A stretch of 64,000 nt of DNA from Acidobacteriota bacterium (GTDB lineage: Bacteria; Acidobacteriota; Terriglobia; Terriglobales; Acidobacteriaceae). Positions 32,608-41,238 of this stretch are shown one piece after another; within the stretch, counting starts at the first letter, position 1; each line of letters begins with the position of its first letter. The stretch is from the NCBI GenBank assembly GCA_031296105.1, contig JARLGJ010000046.1:22866-86865 (forward strand). Direction: 5' to 3'. The notes under the pieces are model-generated. The model made no database searches and was not told where the DNA came from. It worked only from the letters and a program-made list of their open reading frames with translations. The position numbers and the translations under genes were made by a program.

Positions 32608-33680
32608 TGCCGCGCATGGCCGATGTGATCCGCGATGGAAGCGCGCCGCCGTCCCTGATGCGGCGCGGGGCGCAGGGCAGCCTGTCGGTGCCGGCGGCCG
32701 AAGCCGTTGAGATTTTGCTGATGATGGCCGCCGACCACGATTACGGCGCCGAGGCGGAACAGACGCTGGCGAATTGGGACGAGGCTTCGCTGGTGGCGGT
32801 GGCGGGCGACGCGAACACTCCGGTGGAGGTGCTGGCCGAACTGTTGCAGAGAATGTCCAGCCGTGCGCCGGTGGTGGAGGCCCTCTGCGAAAATCCGGCG
32901 ATGCCGTGGGGCGAGCTGGAAGGCATCGCCAGCCGCGCGGATGAGAACATGCTGCAGGCGATGATGAACAGCGCGCGCGTGCGCAGCTCCAGCCGCCTGC
33001 TGGATTTGATGATGGCGAACTCGGCCTCGGCGTCGCACCGTCCGCGGCTGACGCAATGGTTATCGTCGGCCGAAGGCAAAGAGGCGGACGAAGTGGCGGC
33101 ACACTTTCTGGCGCGGCACGCCGACGACGTCCACCGCGAGAGCGGATTTGCCTTCGAACTGGTGCCGCCTCCGGACGGCGAAGAAGATCCTTTGGGCACG
33201 CTGATGACGCGCGCCAAGCGCGGCGACCAGCCGGACAATCCCGAAGATTGTGCGCAGCTCTCGCTGTTGCAGCGCCTCGCCCGCATGAGGACCGGCGAGC
33301 GCATCAAGCTGGCGGTGAAGGGAAGCCGCGAAGAGCGCATGGTGCTGATCCGCGACCGCTCCAAGCTGGTGTCGCTGGCGGTGCTGGAATCGCCCAAGGT
33401 GAGCGAGCAGGAGATGGAGAGCTTCGCCGCCATGAAGAACATTCAGGAGTCGGTGCTGCGCTCCATTGCCGGCAAGCGCAATTACATGAAGAACTACAAT
33501 GTGCTGCGCGCGCTGGTGAACAATCCCAAGACGCCTCTGGATACGGCTCTGCCGCTGATTCAGCATCTGCTGCTGAAAGACCAGCGGGCGCTGGCCATCA
33601 ACAAGAACGTGAATGAGACGCTGCGCAAAATGGCCTTGCGTATCTGGCGCATGAAGACCGAGCGCAAGAAAGATGACTGA
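32607..33680 (+). CDS. conserved hypothetical helical-repeat protein
   Basis: 357 residues, no signal peptide or membrane helix. Sequence is rich in short amphipathic helices with recurring patterns such as ANTPVEVLAELLQ, ENPAMPWGELEGI, ARVRSSSRLLDLM and NNPKTPLDTALPLIQHLL, resembling the leucine-rich-repeat-variant/HEAT-like helical repeats and suggesting a protein-binding scaffold. I do not recognise a named family. It sits between the HD hydrolase (1-nt overlap) and the CoA-binding protein (8-nt overlap), so all three probably form one operon. Confidence 0.7.
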   Translation: MPRMADVIRDGSAPPSLMRRGAQGSLSVPAAEAVEILLMMAADHDYGAEAEQTLANWDEASLVAVAGDANTPVEVLAELLQRMSSRAPVVEALCENPAMPWGELEGIASRADENMLQAMMNSARVRSSSRLLDLMMANSASASHRPRLTQWLSSAEGKEADEVAAHFLARHADDVHRESGFAFELVPPPDGEEDPLGTLMTRAKRGDQPDNPEDCAQLSLLQRLARMRTGERIKLAVKGSREERMVLIRDRSKLVSLAVLESPKVSEQEMESFAAMKNIQESVLRSIAGKRNYMKNYNVLRALVNNPKTPLDTALPLIQHLLLKDQRALAINKNVNETLRKMALRIWRMKTERKKDD

Positions 33681-34077
33681 TCCCGTGCGCGAACTGCTGA
33701 CCGGCGCGCGCACCATCGCCGTGGTGGGGCTTTCGGAAGATACGTCGCGGCCGGCCTACGGGGTGGCGCAGTTTCTGCAACAACACGGATACCGCATTGT
33801 GCCGGTGCATCCCACGGCGCAATCGGTGCTTGGCGAAAAGGCGTATCCCACGCTGACCGCGGCCGCCGGGGATCACGCGATTGACATTGTGGACGTCTTC
33901 CGCCGCGCCGATGCCGTGCCGTCCCTTGTGGACGAGGTGCTGGCCTTGAAGCTGCCTGCGTTGTGGCTGCAGGAGACGGTGGTGCACGAAGAGGCGGCAA
34001 GGCGGGCGCGCGCGGCAGGAGTGTTTGTGGTGATGGACAAGTGCATTCTGAAAGAGCATCGCCGCTTGAGAATCTGA
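33673..34077 (+). CDS. CoA-binding domain protein (YccU family)
   Basis: A 134-residue protein that is a single Rossmann-like CoA-binding domain: TIAVVGLSEDTSRPAYGVAQFLQQHGYRIVPVHP at about 15-45, VDVFRRADAVPSLVDE in the middle and WLQETVVHEEAARRARAAGV near 98-117. It matches the YccU/CoA_binding_2 family. Function in bacteria is unclear. It overlaps the preceding gene by 8 nt. Confidence 0.85.
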   Translation: MTDPVRELLTGARTIAVVGLSEDTSRPAYGVAQFLQQHGYRIVPVHPTAQSVLGEKAYPTLTAAAGDHAIDIVDVFRRADAVPSLVDEVLALKLPALWLQETVVHEEAARRARAAGVFVVMDKCILKEHRRLRI

Positions 34078-34293
34078 CGCAGGCGCTGCGCCCTTCCGCA
34101 TTGGCGCGCCCATTCCACTCCGGTTCCCGTTTCCTTTCCATTTTTATTTCCGTACGCAATTGCCGTGGTGCCGCTCTTTTGTTTGTTCCAGCCGGGGAAT
34201 TGCGTTATTGTCAGCAGCGTGAGACGGCCGTCTGCACCGGCGTGGATGGCATGGAAGCCCCGATGGCTGCGGGCTGTGCCAGGACTGGATTGT

Positions 34294-35289
34294 ATGTTTC
34301 TGCAATGTGAGTCAGGTTGGCGCGCGGCGCGGCGCGGAGCGCTGCTGCTTGCTGCGTTGTGTTTTATAGCGGGCCTGGCGCGCGCGCAGGAGGTTCCGGC
34401 CGCGGAGCCGCAGAAAGTCGCGGCAACGCCAGGCCAGCAAGCGGAGTTCGTCATCCGCACCGAGGTGCGCGAGGTGGTGCTGCACGCCACGGTGGTGGAC
34501 GAGCACATGCGCCTGGTGACGACCCTGGACCGCGCGGCGTTCCGCGTCTTTGAGAACGGACGCGCGCAGAAGATCACGTCGTTTCTGCGTGGCGATGTTC
34601 CGGTGGAGCTTGGCATCGTCATCGACAACTCGGGGTCGATGCGCGACAAGCGGTCGAGCGTGAACGCCGCGGCCTTGAATCTGGTGCGGGCCGGCAATCC
34701 GCGCGATGAAGTCTGCATCGTCAACTTCAACAATGAGTTTTACCTTGACCAGGAACTGACGGATAACATCGATCTGCTGGGCAACGCGCTGGAGCGCATT
34801 GAGGCGCGCGGCGGCACCGCGCTGTTCGACGCGGTGATGGCCACCAGCGAATACCTGATGCACAACGGGAAGCTGTCCAAAAAAGTGATCCTGGTGATCA
34901 CCGACGGCGAGGACACGTCCAGCCGGCACACTCTGGAGCAGGCGGAGCGAGCCCTTGCCATTGACGGCGGACCCACGGTTTACACCATTGGCATTCTCGG
35001 CCATGAGCGCGAAAAGAAGGCGCGTCATGCACTGCGCGCGCTGGCCGAACAGACGGGCGGCGTGGCGTTTTTCCCCGTGGACGTGAGCCAGGTGGAGGCG
35101 ATCTCGCAGCAGATTGCGCATGACATTCGCAATCAGTACACCATCGGCTATCCACCGGAAATTGGCCCGGAGAAAGGCGACTACCGCCAGGTGCGGGTGG
35201 AGGCCTCGTCCAAGGGCTGGAAGCGCTTGCAGGTGCGCACGCGCAGCGGCTACTACGCGGTGCAGGCGGAGACGCCGTCGGCTAAATAA
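34294..35289 (+). CDS. secreted VWFA protein, acidobacterial VWFA-related type
   Basis: A 331-residue exported protein: a signal peptide (about 1-28, ARA-QE), then a beta-rich lead-in (FVIRTEVREVVLHATVVDEHMRLV) and a von Willebrand factor A domain with the MIDAS motif DNSGSM near residue 111 and the later T and D positions (GGTALFDAV, ITDGEDTSS). The lead-in plus VWFA arrangement is typical of the family annotated as acidobacterial VWFA-related domain, a strong taxonomic marker. ATG 34294 gives a proper signal sequence; the frame is open to 34165. Confidence 0.88.
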   Translation: MFLQCESGWRAARRGALLLAALCFIAGLARAQEVPAAEPQKVAATPGQQAEFVIRTEVREVVLHATVVDEHMRLVTTLDRAAFRVFENGRAQKITSFLRGDVPVELGIVIDNSGSMRDKRSSVNAAALNLVRAGNPRDEVCIVNFNNEFYLDQELTDNIDLLGNALERIEARGGTALFDAVMATSEYLMHNGKLSKKVILVITDGEDTSSRHTLEQAERALAIDGGPTVYTIGILGHEREKKARHALRALAEQTGGVAFFPVDVSQVEAISQQIAHDIRNQYTIGYPPEIGPEKGDYRQVRVEASSKGWKRLQVRTRSGYYAVQAETPSAK

Positions 35290-35412
35290 GAACTTTCCCA
35301 CAAGGTATGGCTTGGTACGCGGAGCCGGCGATTGCCTTGCGGTACGGCGGGTTGACCTTTCTTCGGCCAAGGCCGTAGGCTGAATGGTCATTCGAGCGAA
35401 GGAGCCGATTGC

Positions 35413-36366
35413 ATGAGTGCGTCGCTGCGCGTAGCGGAAAATGTTTTAGAACTGATCGGATCGACGCCGATGGTGCGTCTGAATCGAATTGTCCCGCGGG
35501 GCTCGGCCGAAGTGTGGGTGAAGCTGGAGACGTTGAATCCCGGATTCAGCATCAAGGATCGCGCCGCCTTGGGCATGGTGCTGGAGGCTGAGCGCGATGG
35601 GGTGCTTCATCCCGGCGACACCATTGTGGAGGCCACGGCGGGCAACACCGGCGTGGGACTGGCGCTGGTGGGCGTGCAGAAGGGCTACAAGGTCATCTTC
35701 TTTGTGCCGGAGAAATTTTCGCAGGAGAAGGTTCTGCTGATGGAGGCCTTCGGCGCCACGGTCTATCGCACGCCGACCGAAAAAGGCATGGAAGAAGCGA
35801 TTCGCCGCGCGCAGGAGTTGGTGGCGGCCAACGCCAACTACTGGTTTGCCGCGCAGTTCAGCAATCAGGGCAACCCGCGCATTCATCATGACACGACGGG
35901 GCGCGAGATATGGGAGCAGACCGGGGGGCGCGTGGACGGCTTCGTCTGCGGCGCGGGGACGGCCGGTACATTTACCGGCGTGGCGCGCTATTTGAAGGAG
36001 CAGAACCCCGCGGTGCGCTGCCTGATCGCCGATCCCGAGCACTCCTTGTACAGCGGGCAGGCCGCCGGCTCGCACGACGTGGAGGGCATTGGCGCCAGCT
36101 TCATTCCGGAGACCTTTGACGCCACGGTGTGCGACGGCACGTTCGTGGTCAGCGACCCCGAGGCGTTTGCCATGGTGAAGCGGTTGGCCGCGGAAGCGGG
36201 CATTCTGGGCGGCTCCAGCGCGGGCGCCAACGTGTGCGGCGCGCTGCGACTGGCCGCCGAACTTGGCGCAGGCAAGCGCGTGGTGACGATCATTCCCGAC
36301 TCGGCCGAACGCTATCTTTCCAAGAACATCTTCCACTATCAGCCGGCGAACGGCGGAGCGAAGTGA
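35413..36366 (+). CDS. PLP-dependent cysteine synthase / cystathionine beta-synthase
   Basis: A 317-residue fold-type II PLP enzyme. The PLP lysine lies in NPGFSIKDRAA near residue 45, with TAGNTG near 75 and the phosphate-binding loop GAGTAGTFTG near 183. A segment DVEGIGASFIPETFD favours the cystathionine beta-synthase-like branch, but there are no C-terminal CBS domains. Together with the next gene (1-nt overlap, TGATG) it makes a two-step transsulfuration module: serine plus homocysteine to cystathionine, then to cysteine. O-acetylserine sulfhydrylase activity is the alternative. Confidence 0.85.
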   Translation: MSASLRVAENVLELIGSTPMVRLNRIVPRGSAEVWVKLETLNPGFSIKDRAALGMVLEAERDGVLHPGDTIVEATAGNTGVGLALVGVQKGYKVIFFVPEKFSQEKVLLMEAFGATVYRTPTEKGMEEAIRRAQELVAANANYWFAAQFSNQGNPRIHHDTTGREIWEQTGGRVDGFVCGAGTAGTFTGVARYLKEQNPAVRCLIADPEHSLYSGQAAGSHDVEGIGASFIPETFDATVCDGTFVVSDPEAFAMVKRLAAEAGILGGSSAGANVCGALRLAAELGAGKRVVTIIPDSAERYLSKNIFHYQPANGGAK

Positions 36367-37526
36367 TGAGCGAGACGAAGCAAAAAGGGTTTGCCACGCG
36401 GGCGATTCACGATGGTCAGGAGCCGGAGCAACTCACCGGCGCGGTGTCGGTGCCGATCTATGCAACCTCCACGTATCAGCAGGACGCGCTGGGAGCGCCG
36501 CGGCTAGGCTATGAGTACGCGCGCGTGACCAATCCCACGCGCGACCGCCTGGAGGCGAACCTGGCCTCTCTGGAAGGCGGACTCGCCGCGCGCGTCTTTG
36601 CCAGCGGCATGGCGGCCGTCACTGCCTTCTGCATGATGATGAAGTTGGGCGACCATGTGGTGGCCGGAGACAATCTATACGGCGGCTCGGTGCGCTTCTT
36701 TAACCAGGTGATGGCCGACTTCGGCATTACATTCACGTATGTCGATACGCGCGATCCGGCCGAGGTGGCGAAGGCCATACGCCCCGAGACGCGTTACGTG
36801 TTTCTGGAGACGCCGACGAATCCCCTGATGTCCTTGACCGACATTGCCGCCGTCAGCCAGGTGGCGCACGCCAAGGGCGTGGAAGTGATCGTGGACAACA
36901 CCTTCATGTCGCCGTTCTTCCAAAGGCCTCTGGAGCTGGGCGCGGACATGGTGTTGCACTCGACCACAAAGTATTTGAACGGCCACAGCGACGGCCTGGG
37001 CGGCGTGATTGTGTGCTCCACCCAGCAGCAGGCCGACAAGCTGGCGTTTTTGCAGAAGGCCTCGGGCGGCATCATGTCTCCCTTTGAATGCTTCCTGATT
37101 CTGCGCGGCGTTAAAACGCTGGCCGTGCGCATGAAGCAGCACGACGTCAACGGCCGCCGCGTGGCGGAATACCTGAGCAAGCATCCGAAGGTGGCCAAGG
37201 TCTTGTATCCGGGCCTCGCGTCGCATCCGCAGCACGAGCTGGCGCTGCGGCAGATGAAGGGCTTTGGAGGGATGATTACCTTCGATACTGGCTCGCTGAA
37301 GAACGCCGAGAAGGTATTGAAGGCGGTGAAGGTCTGCACCTTGGCCGAATCTTTGGGCGGCGTGGAGACCCTGATTTCGCATCCGGCGTCGATGACGCAC
37401 GCGGCGGTGGGCGCCGAGGGCCGCGCAAAAATCGGACTGACCGACGGAATGGTGCGCATCTCGGTGGGCATTGAAGAGGTGGAAGACATTCTCGCCGACC
37501 TCGATCAGGCGCTCGCGGTTCTATAA
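36366..37526 (+). CDS. cystathionine gamma-lyase/synthase family PLP enzyme
   Basis: A 386-residue fold-type I PLP enzyme of the Cys/Met metabolism family. It has the expected PLP-site segments: ASGMAAVTAFCMM near 80, NTFMSPFFQRP near 178, the Schiff-base lysine in LHSTTKYLNGHSD near 200 and SLGGVETLISHPASMTH near 335. ATG 36366 overlaps the previous stop by 1 nt; a longer in-frame start would lie inside the upstream gene. Pairing with the beta-synthase-like gene favours gamma-lyase (cysteine from cystathionine), though MetB-type synthesis cannot be excluded. Confidence 0.88.
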   Translation: MSETKQKGFATRAIHDGQEPEQLTGAVSVPIYATSTYQQDALGAPRLGYEYARVTNPTRDRLEANLASLEGGLAARVFASGMAAVTAFCMMMKLGDHVVAGDNLYGGSVRFFNQVMADFGITFTYVDTRDPAEVAKAIRPETRYVFLETPTNPLMSLTDIAAVSQVAHAKGVEVIVDNTFMSPFFQRPLELGADMVLHSTTKYLNGHSDGLGGVIVCSTQQQADKLAFLQKASGGIMSPFECFLILRGVKTLAVRMKQHDVNGRRVAEYLSKHPKVAKVLYPGLASHPQHELALRQMKGFGGMITFDTGSLKNAEKVLKAVKVCTLAESLGGVETLISHPASMTHAAVGAEGRAKIGLTDGMVRISVGIEEVEDILADLDQALAVL

Positions 37527-37559
37527 ACAACGAAGAGAGCAAGGGACAAAAGGGACTCA

Positions 37560-38336
37560 ATGGCCAACGTGGATTGGAACGCCGCAGCTTACGACAAAAT
37601 TGCCGACCCGATGTTTGCGTGGGGCAGCGAGAACCTGGTCAAGCTCAACCTGCGCGGCAACGAGCGCGTGCTCGACGCCGGCTGCGGCAGCGGGAGGCTG
37701 ACCGAGGTGCTGCTGCAAAAGCTCCCTGAGGGCACGGTGGTGGCGCTGGACGCCTCGCCGAAGATGCTGGAGCAGGCGCGGGCGAAGCTGGCGTCGCACG
37801 GCGCGCGTGTGGAGTTCATCGCAGCGAGCCTGGAGGAGTTCACGCTAGCCACACCGGTGGACGGCGTCTTCAGCAACGCGGTGTTCCATTGGGTTCCGGA
37901 TCACGACAAGATGTTTCGCGCGCTGCACCGCGCTCTGAAGCCAGAAGGCTGGCTGGTGGCGGAGTTCGGCGGCATGGGTAATCTTGCGCGTGCCCTAAGG
38001 CGGGCGCAGAATTTAGCGGAGAGCGCGGCGTTCCGCGGGCAGTTCGCGGAGTTTGAAGCCGGTCCGCACTTTGAGAACGCCGCGGACACGCGGCGGCGCT
38101 TGGAGACCGCGGGATTCCGCGTGCAGGAGTGCGCGCTGCTGAATCGTACCGCGCGCTTCTCCACGGGCGAGCGCTTTGCATCGTTCATGGAGAACGTGGT
38201 GCTGCGTCAGCCCATTGCGCAACTGAATGCGGAGCAGCGCCGCGCGTACCTGGGCGAGCTGGCGCGGCAGACGTTGGCCGCGGAGGGCGAGTACATGCTG
38301 GATTACGTGCGGGTGCAGGTGCGGGCCACCGCCTAA
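37560..38336 (+). CDS. SAM-dependent methyltransferase (trans-aconitate-type)
   Basis: A 258-residue class I methyltransferase with motif I LDAGCGSGRLTEVLLQ near residues 38-53, VVALDASPKMLEQAR near 60 and the SNAVFHWVPDH segment near 102-112 typical of the Tam/UbiE-like group. The N-terminal WNAAAYDKIADPMFAWG also fits trans-aconitate methyltransferase-like proteins. It lies 33 nt after the cystathionine gene. The first copy of the dispersed 137-bp repeat begins immediately after its stop codon. Confidence 0.82.
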   Translation: MANVDWNAAAYDKIADPMFAWGSENLVKLNLRGNERVLDAGCGSGRLTEVLLQKLPEGTVVALDASPKMLEQARAKLASHGARVEFIAASLEEFTLATPVDGVFSNAVFHWVPDHDKMFRALHRALKPEGWLVAEFGGMGNLARALRRAQNLAESAAFRGQFAEFEAGPHFENAADTRRRLETAGFRVQECALLNRTARFSTGERFASFMENVVLRQPIAQLNAEQRRAYLGELARQTLAAEGEYMLDYVRVQVRATA

Positions 38337-38473
38337 GGAATCTCTGAATAAGTCAGTTCCGCAAGCTATTCTACGGGAGTTATACCGGTCACCGATAGAT
38401 TTTGATGGGAAGGTGTTTTGTCAGGGCACGGATTTATCCGTGCCGTACAAGCCGCATAAACACAGGGGCTTCA
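38337..38473 (+). repeat. dispersed 137-bp intergenic repeat, copy 1
   Basis: Aligns without gaps to 63864-64000, with about 13 differences over 137 bp by hand count. Both copies begin right after a stop codon (TAA here, TAG there). The hairpin GGCACGGA-TTTA-TCCGTGCC (38425-38444) is GGCACGGC-TTCA-GCCGTGCC in the other copy, a compensated base-pair change. The element continues past 38473 here as part of the composite structure ending at 38578. Confidence 0.9.
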
Positions 38474-38578
38474 GCCCCGGAGGAAAACTGTTTTATTTTT
38501 GCCGGCCCCTCCCCCAGCGGCTAAAGCCGCGAGAGATTGTTGCCGGTTTAGCGGCACGGATAAATCCGTGCCCTGACA
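38419..38578. repeat. composite hairpin array bounded by a 27-bp inverted repeat
   Basis: Perfect 27-bp inverted repeats at 38419-38445 and 38552-38578 each contain a hairpin (8-bp stem, TTTA or TAAA loop). Between them lie two smaller hairpins, GGGGC-TTCA-GCCCC (near 38465) and GCGGC-TAAA-GCCGC (near 38519). Left-half loops are TTYA and right-half loops are TAAA, so the halves are oppositely oriented, like bipartite REP/BIME elements. Confidence 0.85.
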
Positions 38579-38633
38579 GATTCCGGCTTGATCAGAGTCT
38601 CCCTAACAGCGATGCGCGAACTTCCTCGTCTTT

Positions 38634-38672
38634 CCCCCCCTGATCGCCCAATTGCGGGCGCTCAGGGGGGGG
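38634..38672. terminator. long GC hairpin downstream of cutA
   Basis: CCCCCCCTGA pairs with TCAGGGGGGG around an inner CGCCC/GGGCG stem, 26 bp beyond the cutA stop. No T-tract follows on either strand, so Rho-independent function is uncertain. It sits in the 361-bp gene-free stretch 38337-38697, which otherwise holds the repeat elements. Confidence 0.4.
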
Positions 38673-38697
38673 CAACTCCAATTTACTTATTGAGCGC

Positions 38698-39018
38698 CTA
38701 CTTCTTCACCGAAGCGGCAATCCAATTTAAATACGCATCAAGACCGGATTCGATATCGAAGGCGATCAGCTCCGGGATGTCGTAGGAGTGCAACTCGCGC
38801 AAGGCCGCGGCGATGGCCGGAGCGCATTCGGCGGTGGACTTGATGAGCAGCAGAATCTCCTCGCTGCGCTCCACCTCTCCCTGCCAGCGATAGATGGAGG
38901 CCACGGGGCCGACGAGGTTGACGCAGGCGGCCAGCCGTCGCCCGACCAGTTCGGTGGCAATGGACTCGGCTTCTTCGCGCGAGGGCGCGGTGGAGAGAAA
39001 GAGCTGCTTGCCGGTCAT
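38698..39018 (-). CDS. cutA: divalent-cation tolerance protein CutA
   Basis: A 106-residue CutA1-family protein, a stable trimer with a ferredoxin-like fold. Family segments are visible: STAPSREEAESIATELVGRRLAACVNLVGPV at the N-terminus, YRWQGEVERSEEILLLIKS in the middle and ALRELHSYDIPELIAFDI near the C-terminus. It is linked historically to copper tolerance, though the molecular role remains unclear. It is isolated and divergent from the phosphohexomutase gene. Confidence 0.93.
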   Translation of the reverse strand: MTGKQLFLSTAPSREEAESIATELVGRRLAACVNLVGPVASIYRWQGEVERSEEILLLIKSTAECAPAIAAALRELHSYDIPELIAFDIESGLDAYLNWIAASVKK

Positions 39019-39218
39019 AAGGCTCCTTTGCGCGAGCGCGCGCGTGGCGCACGCGTCGCAAGTACGCTACGCGCGGCCGCCGCGCGAGGCAAGTGCGAAT
39101 GTTCCTGCTTCCTGCGGGGCACGCGGTGACGTTAGAATATGGGTGCATGTCTCCGGCAGCTTGCCGTATGCCGGGCCCGCCCGCGGCGGGCAATTTACGC
39201 AGTGTTCGGAGCGCAATC

Positions 39219-40628
39219 ATGGCAACCCCCATCAAGTTTGGCACCTCGGGCTGGCGCGCAATCGTCGCCGACGAGTTTACGGTCTTCAACGTCCGCCGGG
39301 CGGTCACCGGCATTGCCCGCTACGTCGTTTCCACCGGGAAACAATCGCCGAGCGTCGTCGTCGGACGCGATCCGCGCTATATGGGCGAGACGTTTGTGGA
39401 CATTGCCGCCACAATATTGGAGAGCTACGGCATTACGCCGCTAGTGGTCACCGAGCCTGCGCCGACACCGGCGATTGCCTATGAGGTGATCCGCCGCAAG
39501 GCCGATGGGGCCATCAACTTCACGGCCTCGCACAATCCGGCGGAGTATAACGGCATTAAGTTCTCCACGCCGGACGGTGCTCCGGCGCTGCCCGAGGTGA
39601 CCAAGAAGATTGAAGCCGCGGTGCTGGCGGCGGATGCCGATGGCGGCGCGCCGCCCGTCGGTGTCGAGAAGGCCACGCGCATCGCCATCGACGTGAAGCC
39701 CGCGTATTTACAGCGTCTGGCGGAGATCGTCGATTTCAAGGCGATCCGCGAGAGCAAGATCAAGGTCGCCTTCGATCCCATGTGGGGAGCCTCGCGTGGC
39801 TACAGCAACGTTCTGCTGGCCGAGCAGGGAATTCCTTGCGCCGTGGTGCATGACACGCGTGACGTGCTTTTCGGCGGCCACGCTCCGGAGCCGGATGGCG
39901 AACTGCTGAACGACCTGCGCGCCAAGATGAAGGAGACCGGCGCACGGCTGGGTATTGCCTGCGACGGCGACGCCGACCGCTTTGGCATTGTCGATGAGGA
40001 CGGCACCTACATCTCGCCGAATTACGTCATCGCGCTGCTGTTCGACTACCTGGTGGAGACCCGAGGCTGGCGCAACGGCGTGGCCAAGAGCGTGGCCACC
40101 ACAAATTTGATCAACGCCGTGGCGGCGCATCACAAGATCGAGTTGTTCGAGACGCCGGTGGGCTTCAAGTACATTGGCGAGCTCATCAAAGCGGACAAGA
40201 TTGCCATTGGCGGCGAAGAGAGCGCGGGATTGACCGTGCGCTACCATGTTCCGGAAAAGGACGGCGTGCTGGCCGGGCTGCTTTTGTGTGAGATGGTGGC
40301 GCGCCGCGGCAAGAGCCTGGGCGAACAACTTCAGGAATTGTTTGTCAAAGTTGGTTCCTTCTATCCCGAGCGGCAGAACTTCCGCTTGACGGATGCAGCG
40401 AAAACAAAGTTCACTACAAAGTTAGGGAGTAATCCGGCGGAATTTGCCGGCCGCAAGGTTACGGAGATCGTGCGCACCGACGGATTGAAGCTGATCCTCG
40501 ACGACGGCTCCTGGGTGTGCTATCGCGTCAGCGGTACGGAGCCGGTGGTACGCGCCTATAGCGAGGCTCGCAGCACCGAGGGATTGGCCAGGCTGAGCGC
40601 TGCGGCAAAGTCCTGGGTTACGGCATAG
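39219..40628 (+). CDS. phosphoglucomutase/phosphomannomutase family protein
   Basis: A 469-residue alpha-D-phosphohexomutase. The active-site phosphoserine S104 lies in TASHNP, the Mg loop is DGDADRFG near 247, the sugar-specificity loop GGEESAG near 327 and the phosphate-binding loop RVSGTEPVVR near 437. Interconverts hexose 1- and 6-phosphates for glycogen, trehalose or envelope sugars; glucose against mannose preference cannot be decided (GGEESAG is seen in phosphoglucomutase-like members). ATG 39219 is chosen over upstream starts because homology begins there (IKFGTSGWR). Confidence 0.9.
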   Translation: MATPIKFGTSGWRAIVADEFTVFNVRRAVTGIARYVVSTGKQSPSVVVGRDPRYMGETFVDIAATILESYGITPLVVTEPAPTPAIAYEVIRRKADGAINFTASHNPAEYNGIKFSTPDGAPALPEVTKKIEAAVLAADADGGAPPVGVEKATRIAIDVKPAYLQRLAEIVDFKAIRESKIKVAFDPMWGASRGYSNVLLAEQGIPCAVVHDTRDVLFGGHAPEPDGELLNDLRAKMKETGARLGIACDGDADRFGIVDEDGTYISPNYVIALLFDYLVETRGWRNGVAKSVATTNLINAVAAHHKIELFETPVGFKYIGELIKADKIAIGGEESAGLTVRYHVPEKDGVLAGLLLCEMVARRGKSLGEQLQELFVKVGSFYPERQNFRLTDAAKTKFTTKLGSNPAEFAGRKVTEIVRTDGLKLILDDGSWVCYRVSGTEPVVRAYSEARSTEGLARLSAAAKSWVTA

Positions 40629-40666
40629 AAGCAACGGAATAGAAGCAACGGAGCAAGCGGGAAGAG

Positions 40667-41044
40667 ATGGGTTCGGAGCGAACGTTGAACTGGTTGCGGC
40701 AGAGCGGGAGGAAGCTGTTCGAGTGGCGGCGTCTGGTGGCCAGCGCGATGCTGGGCGGACTGGCGGCGCTGCTGTTTGCTCACGCCATGCTCGGGCCGAA
40801 TGGCTGGATCGCCTATCGCCATAAACAGATCGAGTTACAGCGCTTGCAGGAACAGACGCGGCAGATGGAAGAAGAGAACAAGCGCATGGACCAGGAGATC
40901 AGGGAACTGCAAACGAATCCCAAGGCGATTGAGAAAGTTGCTCGCGAGGATCTGCGCATGGCCAAACCGGGCGAGTATATTGTGCTGATGCCGGACAAGA
41001 AGGGAACCCCGGCAGCGCAGCCTACGGTGGACGCCAAGAAGTAG
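40667..41044 (+). CDS. FtsB/DivIC-type septum formation initiator protein
   Basis: A 125-residue bitopic membrane protein: basic cytoplasmic N-terminus, one transmembrane helix (about 25-43), then a coiled coil (about 50-85, RHKQIELQRLQEQTRQMEEENKRM pattern of heptads, split here) and the signature NPKAIEKVAREDLRMAKPGEYIVLMP typical of FtsB/DivIC. It should join FtsL and FtsQ/DivIB in the division complex. It stands 38 nt after the phosphohexomutase. Confidence 0.85.
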   Translation: MGSERTLNWLRQSGRKLFEWRRLVASAMLGGLAALLFAHAMLGPNGWIAYRHKQIELQRLQEQTRQMEEENKRMDQEIRELQTNPKAIEKVAREDLRMAKPGEYIVLMPDKKGTPAAQPTVDAKK

Positions 41045-41067
41045 GCTTCAAGGAAAACCTTTCAAGC

Positions 41068-41110
41068 AATAGCAGAAGGCCGCCTGGTTTCGGCGTCCTT
41101 CTGCTATTTG
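41068..41110 (+). terminator. strong terminator after the FtsB/DivIC gene
   Basis: A 12-bp perfect stem (AATAGCAGAAGG 41068-41079 with 41097-41108) with an inner CGCC/GGCG pair; the tail is TTTG. Confidence 0.8.
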
Positions 41111-41238
41111 CCATGGAATCATGAATTTATACAGTTTGCTGGGAACGGCGAATGTTTTTGTGCGAGCGTACTGGATCGAACTCTAGTAAAGTTAGCTCGG
41201 TTTATGTTCCATGCATAACTTGCCTAAGGTCACTATAT

